NCBI GenBank assembly: GCA_001507935.1
Contig: LGET01000099.1
Coordinates: forward strand, 1-6,060
Length of the DNA: 6,060 nt
Direction of reading: 5' to 3'
Source of the DNA: Thermococcales archaeon 44_46
GTDB lineage: Archaea > Methanobacteriota_B > Thermococci > Thermococcales > Thermococcaceae
Position numbers and translations under genes: made by a program. Within the stretch, counting starts at the first letter, position 1; each line of letters begins with the position of its first letter. This document shows, piece by piece, positions 1 to 5,527 of the stretch. The notes beneath the pieces are model-generated. The model ran no database searches, was not told the DNA's origin, and was given only the letters and a program-made list of their open reading frames with translations.

Positions 1-494
1 ACAAGAAGTTTTGCAGCATCTTCTGGAGAGGTGGCAAAAACCCCTGAGAACATCTTAACTCCGGTTGGAATTCCAAGAATGGGCTTTTCCTTGTCTATTG
101 CTTCATATATATCCCTTGCTGTTCCATCCCCTCCTGCAAAGAGCAGTATATCTACTTTGTCCTTCATTAGCCTAGCGAGTGTTTTTGTATCCTCCTTTGT
201 GGTATCCGGAATTTTAACTCCCGATATTTCTCTATATTTGATCTCTCTGTGCTTAATAACTTTATAGGGAAAGCTGAACTCTTTAAGGGCATCCTCTCCC
301 AGTCCATCATGCCCTGTTAAAAATTTAACATCAACATCATAATGAGAAAGCTCATTTAAAAAGAGCTTTGTAAAATCAAGCGCCACAGGCTTTGCTCCTC
401 GTTTTATAGCTTCCTCTACAACCCCATCAGTCCCTTTAAGGGCAACTCTGCCACCCATTCCAGCTATTGGATTTACTATCAAGCCTACTATCAT
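1..494 (-). CDS. ATP-NAD kinase family protein (COG3199), 3' end outside the window
   Basis: The 164 complete codons visible are the N-terminal part of a protein related to NAD kinases. A glycine-rich opening, VNPIAGMGG at residues 7-15, is followed by the kinase signature GGDGT at residues 121-125 and then PTGVKMFSGVFA, which is typical of the COG3199 branch rather than of the housekeeping NAD kinase. In NAD kinases the GGDGT loop binds the phosphate donor. The substrate of the COG3199 branch is less certain, so the reaction here is inferred. Members are usually about 350-380 residues, so roughly half is missing past the left edge; this is truncation by the window and not a broken gene. The ATG at 494-492 follows an AGGTGA ribosome binding site. 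It starts 11 bases after the channel gene's stop, which makes it the last visible gene of the four-gene run. Confidence 0.85.
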   Translation of the reverse strand, partial: MIVGLIVNPIAGMGGRVALKGTDGVVEEAIKRGAKPVALDFTKLFLNELSHYDVDVKFLTGHDGLGEDALKEFSFPYKVIKHREIKYREISGVKIPDTTKEDTKTLARLMKDKVDILLFAGGDGTARDIYEAIDKEKPILGIPTGVKMFSGVFATSPEDAAKLL

Positions 495-505
495 TTTTCT
501 CACCT

Positions 506-2017
506 TTATCTCATGTATTTCCTTGCAAAGACCGTCAGGAAGACAGCCCACATGAACATTCCGAAGAGGGCCTCAATTGAAGCAATTACCCTCCCAATGC
601 CTATAGGATGAAGATCTCCATAACCAAGGGTTGTTGCCGTCACTACACTAAAATATTCGTAGTCAAGGAAGCTCTTCAGGGGCACACCAGAGCTTGTGAC
701 GCTTCTTGTGAAATAAAAGAGAGTCGGAAATACTAGATTGACCATAAATATCCAAATAACAATTGGCCTTTTCCAATCTGTTCCGTATTTGCATGTCAAA
801 TCAGCAAAAAACCACTCGAAGAGTCCTTCCAGAAGATGGATATAGTGTTTTATCTTGGTTCCAATTCTACTAGAGGGAATGCGAGGAAATCTTATCCTAA
901 TTTCAAGCTTGGGCAGGTATGCAATGTACCTTCCCATCTTTTGCTTTCTCCTGGCAAGCATCTCCAAATAGTAATATTGGTCTGCCTTCTCTTTATCTCC
1001 GCTTTTTTCCCATGTGATCCTTGCCAGACGGTAGAAAAATTCCTCCATTGTTGGGTTATTGAAGCTGCATTCTTCAAGAATCACGAACCCCCTCACACTC
1101 AACTCTGCCAGAAGGTTTGGAAGTACCGTTAAGTTCCATGTTGTATCTCCATAGAATACAACGCCCCTAAAGACCAGATTATTGTAAATTGTGGTGTGTA
1201 CAAACTCAGGAACTTTTAACCTTCCACCTCTTATCTCAACATGTCCTGGAACTTCAAGGTTTTCAAGTTGAAGGACTCCATCAAAGTTTCTGATAAATAC
1301 CCTCACCTGCCTCTTAAACCTAGGACTGGGATCAAAGTCTATATTTTTTATGAGAAAAATCCTTGCCTTTACATGCTTCCTTGATATTCCAGATAGGTTT
1401 ATTCCATGTTCCTCTAAAAGTTCCTTAAGCAGGGGGTACCTAGAATTTACCCCTATCCTTCTAACGTTTTTGAGGTCTGAGAATTCTATTCTCCCGTGGA
1501 TTGTTTCCTTTTCCCCATATTCTTCCTCACCTGATATAGCTCGCTCCGCATACTGAACGGAGTTCATCATTAAATATCGAACCGTGCTGTTCTTTACAGA
1601 AATCGAGTTCTCAAACTTGATATCAAGAATATTAAACCCAAAAAAGACAGAGTTCTTTACCCATACTGTTCCTATAGACGATGCCAGCAGTATAACCCTC
1701 TCAATCTCGCAGTTGAAAATGGATAGTCCTTTCAGGTTGGAATTTTCAACGATAAGCGTCTTTATCTTCGAGTTCTTAAAGACGAGAGGCTTCTCACTTG
1801 TTAGGTTAGAAATTTTAGCCTCATACAGCTGTACACCTTCAAAGTACCTAACTCCCCTTTCCAGTTTCCTCTTAAAGGCCCTCTCTTTAATTTCTTTTAT
1901 TTTTTCTCCATAAAGCAACTCACCTTCATCAAAAGGAATATGGAGTGAGCAGTACTTTGAACCCGCTAAAGACTTTGTTTTGCATTTTTCACCATTTTCA
2001 AAGATATACTCGCACAT
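506..2017 (-). CDS. Two-helix potassium channel with N-terminal zinc-knuckle and pentapeptide-like beta-solenoid region
   Basis: This 503-residue protein ends in a canonical two-transmembrane ion channel. The outer helix lies at about 417-437, the pore helix at about 451-462, the selectivity filter TLGYGD at 463-468 and the inner helix at about 473-497. TxGYGD is the potassium filter, so K+ selectivity is well supported. The roughly 415 residues before it have no membrane segment and should be cytoplasmic. They begin with a possible zinc site (C2, C12, C23, H26; CxxH ending) resembling short DUF5763-type knuckles. About eight ten-residue repeats follow at 78-157, pattern hxhxNSxhxx, as expected for a pentapeptide-like beta-solenoid. 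A second beta-rich stretch spans about 217-320. The segment at 329-361 is a charged helical hairpin (AGDxxxAxxFYYxEM-like) that often occurs between pentapeptide repeats and ion-channel domains. The ATG has GGTGGGATC directly upstream, 13 bases after the preceding stop. No RCK/TrkA-N domain is present, so gating probably relies on the N-terminal region (inference). Confidence 0.88.
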   Translation of the reverse strand: MCEYIFENGEKCKTKSLAGSKYCSLHIPFDEGELLYGEKIKEIKERAFKRKLERGVRYFEGVQLYEAKISNLTSEKPLVFKNSKIKTLIVENSNLKGLSIFNCEIERVILLASSIGTVWVKNSVFFGFNILDIKFENSISVKNSTVRYLMMNSVQYAERAISGEEEYGEKETIHGRIEFSDLKNVRRIGVNSRYPLLKELLEEHGINLSGISRKHVKARIFLIKNIDFDPSPRFKRQVRVFIRNFDGVLQLENLEVPGHVEIRGGRLKVPEFVHTTIYNNLVFRGVVFYGDTTWNLTVLPNLLAELSVRGFVILEECSFNNPTMEEFFYRLARITWEKSGDKEKADQYYYLEMLARRKQKMGRYIAYLPKLEIRIRFPRIPSSRIGTKIKHYIHLLEGLFEWFFADLTCKYGTDWKRPIVIWIFMVNLVFPTLFYFTRSVTSSGVPLKSFLDYEYFSVVTATTLGYGDLHPIGIGRVIASIEALFGMFMWAVFLTVFARKYMR

Positions 2018-2030
2018 GATCCCACCGAAA

Positions 2031-2429
2031 TTACTCCTTAGCTATTACAATATCATCAAGACTTTTCAATCTTACTTTTTTCGCGGATTCCTCGATTTTT
2101 GTAGGGATTTCTTTGATGGGTCTAAGGATTATTGCCTCGATTTGTGAAAAGCCCAGCTTTTTCCTAGCATAAGCTCTGTGGTGACCGTCCAAGATATAAT
2201 AGTTTCTCTTGTGCTCTAGAACTATAATGGGAGCATCGTAACCGTGGGCTATCTCTTGAAGCACTACTAACAGCTTTTTCTCACTCAGCTCCCATTGAGT
2301 CGGTATGAGAACATCGAGGGGGAGATACCTGTGCTCTAGTTCAAACGGCACACCATAAAGGAATTCATTTTCTTTCTTTATCCTCTCTGCTCTTTTAAAT
2401 GCCTCTTCTCTGGTTATAAGTCTAATCAC
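2031..2429 (-). CDS. Short ParB/Srx-fold protein (ParB-like nuclease domain family; possible SerK-like kinase)
   Basis: The motif LDGHHRAYARKKLG (residues 80-93, counted from the GTG start) is the signature of the ParB N-terminal/sulfiredoxin fold. It is preceded by LPLDVLIPTQWE (36-47) and a beta segment APIIVLEHKRNYYI, as usual in this fold. There is no helix-turn-helix DNA-binding domain, so a chromosome-partitioning role is not supported. In Thermococcales the related SerK is an ADP-dependent free-serine kinase, so a small-molecule phosphotransferase is a reasonable alternative; SerK is longer. I chose the GTG at 2429-2427, giving 132 residues. It has GGGGAG with 6-base spacing upstream, whereas the TTG at 2447, which would give 138 residues, has no ribosome binding site. 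With this start the gene overlaps the methyltransferase by 8 bases (GTGATTAG), a typical coupling arrangement. The fold is clear; the substrate is unknown. Confidence 0.75.
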   Translation of the reverse strand: MIRLITREEAFKRAERIKKENEFLYGVPFELEHRYLPLDVLIPTQWELSEKKLLVVLQEIAHGYDAPIIVLEHKRNYYILDGHHRAYARKKLGFSQIEAIILRPIKEIPTKIEESAKKVRLKSLDDIVIAKE

Positions 2430-3099
2430 CTTTAACTCCCCTAACAACTATAAACGCCCCAAAGTTCTTTAGCTTATCGCTGAACTTTTGGTCAAGCTTC
2501 TCAGCAAGCCCCAAGAAGGGGAAAAATGAAGGAAAGTATATAATTCCCCTGCTTTCAACGTCTCTAAAACCCGCCTCCTTCATTAGCCTTTCAAGCTCCC
2601 TTGGTGTATAAAATCTCGCATAGCGGTATGCAGTTTCCACGAAAAGACTTTTTAAGCGCTTGAAGAGGAACCATAAACTTCTGCCGTTCATTGTGCCAAT
2701 GATTGCTTCTCCTCCGGGCTTTAAAACACGGTAAATTTCTCCAAGAGCTTTCTCAGGCTTATGGATAAACTCAAACATTGTAACACTCAAAACTAAATCA
2801 AATGTGTTGTCTTCAAAGGGTAACGAATATGCATCTGCTCTAATGAACTTAACAGTTGGGAGCTTTTTTCTTGCTATTTTCAGCATTTCTTCACTTACGT
2901 CCACCCCAACAACTTCAAACCCTCTTTTATAGAGCTCAATTGTATAATTGCCGGTTCCACATCCAAGGTCAAGGGCTTTTCCGCTTTTGGTCTTTATCAT
3001 AGAGAACACTAGCCGTTTTTCCGTTTTATCCACATAACGCCCGACTTTAGTATTATACCACTCATCGTAGCGAGGAGCTATCTTATTGAAGTATTCCAT
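2422..3099 (-). CDS. Class I SAM-dependent methyltransferase
   Basis: This is a 225-residue protein of the UbiE/Methyltransf_11 type. The SAM-binding glycine loop is LDLGCGTGNY at 43-52. The acidic residue that contacts the ribose is D67 in VGVDVS, the third motif is RADAYSLPF at 87-95, and the post-motif LKPGGEAIIG is at 126-135. The N-terminus EYFNKIAPRYDEWY is the usual cap of this family. The C-terminal 60 residues (YTPRELERLMKEAGF, then aromatic-rich sequence) are ordinary for small-molecule methyltransferases, but the acceptor cannot be predicted. The ATG at 3099-3097 has GGTG six bases upstream. A GTG at 3108 would add three residues but sits inside that site. It is the first gene of the run with the ParB-like protein, the channel and the NAD-kinase-like protein. 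Confidence 0.88.
   Translation of the reverse strand: MEYFNKIAPRYDEWYNTKVGRYVDKTEKRLVFSMIKTKSGKALDLGCGTGNYTIELYKRGFEVVGVDVSEEMLKIARKKLPTVKFIRADAYSLPFEDNTFDLVLSVTMFEFIHKPEKALGEIYRVLKPGGEAIIGTMNGRSLWFLFKRLKSLFVETAYRYARFYTPRELERLMKEAGFRDVESRGIIYFPSFFPFLGLAEKLDQKFSDKLKNFGAFIVVRGVKGD
2436..2441 (-). promoter_or_regulatory. Ribosome binding site that decides a GTG start
   Basis: GGGGAG lies six bases before the GTG at 2429-2427, inside the last codons of the methyltransferase. No comparable site precedes the in-frame TTG at 2447. This supports starting the ParB-like gene at the GTG, unlike the other genes here, which start at ATG. Confidence 0.5.
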
Positions 3100-3165
3100 C
3101 TTACACACCAGCTCCGCAGTACTTCTTAGTAACTACTTCCCATACGGTCGATGTTTGGATTTCAA

Positions 3166-3179
3166 GAAAAGATTAAAAA
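3166..3179 (-). terminator. Putative T-rich terminator after adkA
   Basis: On the minus strand, 20 bases after the adenylate kinase stop, the coding-strand sequence reads TTTTTAATCTTTTC. Archaeal RNA polymerase stops at such T tracts without needing a hairpin, and no stem is visible. The same tract overlaps the candidate TATA box of the methyltransferase gene, so only one of the two roles may be real. Confidence 0.35.
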
Positions 3180-3186
3180 TTTTAGC
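3171..3186 (-). promoter_or_regulatory. Putative BRE/TATA promoter of the methyltransferase-channel run
   Basis: The minus strand reads GGCTAAAATTTTTAATC, an A-rich element followed by a T/A-rich box centred about 77 bases before the methyltransferase ATG. Transcription would begin near 3150 and leave a leader of about 50 bases. It is the best TATA-like match in the roughly 100-base gap but is not a consensus box. Confidence 0.3.
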
Positions 3187-3198
3187 CGATATTTCTTA

Positions 3199-3873
3199 TC
3201 ATCTAAACTCTTTTCTCTTTCGTTCCCTGTTCCATATGTAGTCCAATAGGGGCCTTATTCTCTCCCAGACTTCCTCAATTCCCCCGTGCCCGTTTATCTG
3301 CACGTAAACTCCCTGCTTCTTGTAAAACTTAATGATAGGTTCCATGTTGTTGATATAAATGTCGTATCTTCTGGAGACTATCTCTGGTCTGTCGTCATCT
3401 CTCTGTGCAACCTCTCCCCCGCAAATGTCGCATTTTCCGGAAACTTTTGGCGGGTTGTATTTTATGTGGTATACTGCCCCACAGTTCTTGCATATCCTCC
3501 TTCCAGAGATTCTCGTTATGCTTTCCTCCTTTGAGATGAAAATGTCTATTGCGAGGTCTATCTTAATGCCGTGGTCGTAAAGGAAGTTCTCAAGAGCCAA
3601 TACTTGCTCAGCTGTCCTTGGGTAGCCATCAATGATGAAGTTCTCTCTCTTTCTTCTTAATTTCGACAGTACTAGGGTGTTTATAACTGTATCAGGCAGA
3701 AGCTCTCCCTTTTCTATGTATTTCTTCATCTCCAGGCCAAGGGCGCTTCCTTTGTTTATCTCCGCCCGGATTATATCACCGGAGGCTATGTACTCGAGAC
3801 CGTATTTCTCAACAATTCTCCTCGAATGTGTCGACTTCCCAGAACCCGGAGGGCCAAAAATCAAAATGTTCAT
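3199..3873 (-). CDS. adkA: Adenylate kinase with zinc-binding LID
   Basis: The enzyme catalyses ATP + AMP = 2 ADP and acts in the cytoplasm. The 224-residue length fits the bacterial-type long adenylate kinase used by Thermococcales. The Walker A loop GPPGSGKST is at 7-15, the AMP-site segment SGDIIRAE at 31-38 and the DGYPRT motif at 82-87. The LID carries C128, C131, C148 and C151, a four-cysteine zinc site that stabilises it in thermophilic and Gram-positive enzymes. RDDDRPE at 158-164 and R168/R169 supply the usual catalytic arginines. The C-terminus ends in a basic tail (RERKRKEFR). The ATG at 3873 is preceded by GGTGATCAC. The gene diverges from the ThermoDBP-related gene across 57 bases, and appears to be transcribed separately from the downstream methyltransferase about 100 bases away. 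Confidence 0.96.
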   Translation of the reverse strand: MNILIFGPPGSGKSTHSRRIVEKYGLEYIASGDIIRAEINKGSALGLEMKKYIEKGELLPDTVINTLVLSKLRRKRENFIIDGYPRTAEQVLALENFLYDHGIKIDLAIDIFISKEESITRISGRRICKNCGAVYHIKYNPPKVSGKCDICGGEVAQRDDDRPEIVSRRYDIYINNMEPIIKFYKKQGVYVQINGHGGIEEVWERIRPLLDYIWNRERKRKEFR

Positions 3874-3888
3874 GTGATCACCAATATG

Positions 3889-3914
3889 GATATATATTTC
3901 CAGTACATTAAAGC
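3889..3914. promoter_or_regulatory. Compact divergent promoter between adkA and the DUF2258 gene
   Basis: The 57-base gap holds the near-symmetric GGATATATATTTCC (3888-3901). Read on the plus strand, this TATA box sits about 36 bases before the ATG at 3931, which suits a short leader containing GGTGAT. For adkA the same box is centred only about 21 bases from its ATG, probably too close. The minus-strand CTTTAATGTA (about 3904-3913) fits better as the adkA box, giving a leader of about 10-15 bases that contains GGTGATC. The two promoters therefore overlap. Confidence 0.45.
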
Positions 3915-3930
3915 ATTATGGTGATGCTTC

Positions 3931-4380
3931 ATGCCCAAACTTTCAACTGGGTTTGTTAGGGCAAGCGGCTATGCCAACAAAATTAGAAAAGTCCTCTTTG
4001 CATTAACACGCGGTAAGCTCAACCCTGAGGAGGTTATAAGGGCATCTGCCCAGCTAAACCAGTATCTGTTTGATAAATTCCAAGAGATGGGCATAAAAAA
4101 GGAAGACGTTGTAAGAATTTCGATAGAGTTTAACATCAAAGACGGAACAATAGAGTGGGACTATGACACGCTAAGAATCGAGGTCTACAAGAAGGAAGAA
4201 GAGGAGAAGCTTGCTGAAGCTATGAAGGAGGTCGAAGAAAGCGAGAAAGCTTTAGAGATTGCGATAGAGGAGCTGAGCAAACTTTCGGAGAAACTGAGAG
4301 AGCTCAGTGATGAAATTGCTCAAACTATCGAGAGGCTCAAAAGAGAGCACACATCCTTAAAGCTTGAGTTCGAAAAGTAG
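3931..4380 (+). CDS. DUF2258 / ThermoDBP-related protein, putative single-stranded nucleic-acid binding
   Basis: This 149-residue protein has an N-terminal globular domain of about 85 residues (LSTGFVRASGYANKIRKVLF at 4-23; a beta strand VVRISIEFNIKDGTIEWDY at 60-78). It then forms a long heptad-rich, Glu/Lys-rich coiled coil at about 87-145. This layout and N-terminal motif match DUF2258 proteins, which include the ThermoDBP single-stranded DNA-binding proteins of Thermoproteales and the related ThermoDBP-RP proteins described in Pyrococcus. Family membership is recalled from motif and architecture, not searched. In the related proteins the coiled coil makes dimers or higher oligomers, so the same is expected here. 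The ATG has GGTGAT five bases upstream. Its TAG stop directly abuts the stop of the convergent NYN gene, so its transcript must end inside that gene. Confidence 0.72.
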   Translation: MPKLSTGFVRASGYANKIRKVLFALTRGKLNPEEVIRASAQLNQYLFDKFQEMGIKKEDVVRISIEFNIKDGTIEWDYDTLRIEVYKKEEEEKLAEAMKEVEESEKALEIAIEELSKLSEKLRELSDEIAQTIERLKREHTSLKLEFEK

Positions 4381-4384
4381 CTAC
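4377..4384. other. Back-to-back convergent stop codons in a palindrome
   Basis: GTAGCTAC is a perfect eight-base palindrome. Its core TAGCTA supplies the TAG stop of the plus-strand DUF2258 gene (4378-4380) and the TAG stop of the minus-strand NYN gene (4383-4381). No untranslated base remains between the two coding regions. Confidence 0.95.
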
Positions 4385-4905
4385 TCTTCGTATCCTTCGC
4401 TCTGGTCGCTCTTGCCCTCCATCTTTATCACATAATCGGCTGCATTCTGCAACGCAACACTAAACCCAGGCTCAACCCCTATAACTACAGTCTCCTTGCC
4501 TTTCCTTTTTGCTTCGCTTATTATTGGGAGAAAATCCGCATCCCTCGTAGCCAAGGCTATCACCTCTATATCACTGTTGTATATTAGCTCCATCGCCTCA
4601 ATGGCAATCCTCACGTCTGTATCTCCAGCAACTATTATGGGCTCAAATCCTTGGTTAACAACTGCCTCAATAAGTCCCTGAGGAGCGTACTGGTTTAAGA
4701 CAACCTTAGCTACTCTGATTTTCCCAATCTTCTCAAGTGCTTCCTTGATATTTTCGAGCTTAATCCCAAATTCTTTTCTCAGTATGTTGGGACCGTCTAT
4801 TATCAGCCCTATGCTTTTCTTGGGAGTTTCAACTTTTTCTCGCTTTTCTTTTTCCTTAGGCTCTCTTTCTTCTCTTTTCAGTATTCTGAACAGTGCTGTT
4901 CTCAT
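4381..4905 (-). CDS. NYN-domain (PIN-like) putative ribonuclease, TIGR00288 type, intact acidic site
   Basis: This 174-residue protein has a short basic/acidic N-terminal tail (about residues 8-30, rich in Lys/Glu) followed by a complete NYN domain. The domain starts at [10 protein letters not shown] (D37, N40). The middle motif is [13 protein letters not shown] (D95, D97), and [12 protein letters not shown] carries D122 and D124. In NYN/PIN-like enzymes these acidic residues bind divalent metal and cleave RNA, so this copy looks catalytically competent; the RNA target is unknown. The ATG at 4905 has GGTGAGG just upstream. It starts inside the last 17 codons of the preceding paralogue, giving a 50-base overlap that points to coupled translation. 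The C-terminus is acidic (SDQSEGYEE). The stop abuts the stop of the convergent DUF2258 gene. Confidence 0.85.
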   Translation of the reverse strand: MRTALFRILKREEREPKEKEKREKVETPKKSIGLIIDGPNILRKEFGIKLENIKEALEKIGKIRVAKVVLNQYAPQGLIEAVVNQGFEPIIVAGDTDVRIAIEAMELIYNSDIEVIALATRDADFLPIISEAKRKGKETVVIGVEPGFSVALQNAADYVIKMEGKSDQSEGYEE

Positions 4906-5407
4906 CTACCTCACCCCTTTCAAGAATAATCACGTAATCGGCGGCGTGTTTTAAAGCGGCACTAAACCCCGGTTCAATTCCAATTATGGCGGTTTCTTTT
5001 CCTTTTTCTTTTGCTTTCAAAATTATCGGAAGAAACTCAGCATTTCTTGTTGCCAAAGCAATAATATCTATATTCGGATTGTATATTTCTCTCATGGCCT
5101 CGACGGCAAGTTTTACTCCAGTCTCTCCCGCAACGATTATTGGTTCAAAGCCCTGATTCGCGACAGCTTCTATAAGTCCCTGAGGAGCATACTGGTTCAA
5201 AATGACTTTTGCCACCCTGATATTCCCCAGTTCTTCCAATGCTGCAACAATGTCTTCAAGGTGAACGTTAAATTCCTTTCTTAGAATATTTGGCCCATCT
5301 ATAAGGAGGGCAATCTTCTTTCCTCTTTGGATTTTTCTTCTCATTGTTGCAATACTCTTAACTCCTTCCTTTGTCATGGAGACTATTTTCTCCCAATTGC
5401 TGGGCAT
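4856..5407 (-). CDS. NYN-domain paralogue with degenerate acidic site (probable pseudoenzyme)
   Basis: This 183-residue protein aligns without gaps to the downstream NYN protein: over residues 31-163 I count 95 identical of 133. DGPN with D37 is kept. The other conserved acidic positions have changed: 95 is E (AGETGVK instead of AGDTDVR), 97 is G, 122 is N and 124 is E (TRNAEF instead of TRDADF). Loss of these metal-binding aspartates suggests little or no nuclease activity, while the fold residues stay intact, so a binding or regulatory partner role is likely (inference). The N-terminus differs from the paralogue ([17 protein letters not shown]), and the C-terminus is a basic tail ending EKRRKRA. 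I chose the ATG at 5407, preceded by GGTGATAACG. A GTG at 5416 would add three residues but lies within that site. It is the first gene of the NYN pair, facing the divergent membrane-complex gene. Confidence 0.83.
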   Translation of the reverse strand: MPSNWEKIVSMTKEGVKSIATMRRKIQRGKKIALLIDGPNILRKEFNVHLEDIVAALEELGNIRVAKVILNQYAPQGLIEAVANQGFEPIIVAGETGVKLAVEAMREIYNPNIDIIALATRNAEFLPIILKAKEKGKETAIIGIEPGFSAALKHAADYVIILERGEVDENSTVQNTEKRRKRA

Positions 5408-5461
5408 CGTTATCACCGCAATCAGTATGAAAACTCTACATGGAAAAGTTATGGCTTTAAA

Positions 5462-5477
5462 GTATAAAAAACTTAAG
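5462..5477 (-). promoter_or_regulatory. Putative promoter of the NYN gene pair
   Basis: The minus strand reads CTTAAGTTTTTTATAC, an archaeal TATA-like box centred about 59 bases before the ATG at 5407. Transcription would start near 5440 and leave a leader of about 33 bases that includes the GGTGAT ribosome binding site. Confidence 0.4.
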
Positions 5478-5489
5478 GAAACGGCCGGA

Positions 5490-5504
5490 CGAAAGGTTTA
5501 TAAT
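5490..5504 (+). promoter_or_regulatory. BRE/TATA promoter, probably giving a leaderless transcript
   Basis: CGAAAGGTTTATAAT is a strong match to the purine-rich BRE plus TATA box of Thermococcales. The box is centred about 28 bases before the ATG at 5528, so RNA should begin at or within a few bases of the start codon. Consistent with this, no GGTG-type ribosome binding site lies before that ATG, unlike nearly every other gene here. Confidence 0.65.
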
Positions 5505-5527
5505 CAATGAAAGTCTAGTAAAAAAAC

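Noticed and set aside
836..1132. Open frames of 61-109 codons antisense to, or in another frame of, the channel gene (836-1132, 892-1077, 1350-1556, 1584-1913)
   Set aside because: They lie wholly inside a gene with clear protein motifs, show no recognisable domain and have no convincing ribosome binding site.
1..3099. Reading the channel run as an antiviral defence system with a membrane effector
   Set aside because: There is no recognised sensor, nuclease or signal-synthase gene of a known defence family, and no mobile-element context; the idea has no direct support.
3286..3877. Plus-strand open frames across adenylate kinase (3286-3534, 3359-3580, 3632-3877)
   Set aside because: They are antisense to a certain adenylate kinase gene and carry no motifs.
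4307..4313. GTGATGA resembling a C box of a C/D guide RNA
   Set aside because: No properly spaced D, C' and D' boxes follow, and it lies in the coiled-coil coding sequence.
4496..4954. Plus-strand frames opposite the NYN genes, and a plus-strand frame at 31-267 opposite the NAD-kinase-like gene
   Set aside because: All are reverse shadows of genes with strong family motifs.
5411..5427. Possible glycolytic regulator motif (TATCACN5GTGATA) before the NYN pair
   Set aside because: Only the left half TATCAC is present; the right half is TCAGTA.
5496..5504. Possible SurR half-site (GTTnnnAAC), since SurR controls Mbh and Mbx operons in Pyrococcus
   Set aside because: GTTTATAAT differs at the last base, has no second half-site and is fully explained as the TATA box.
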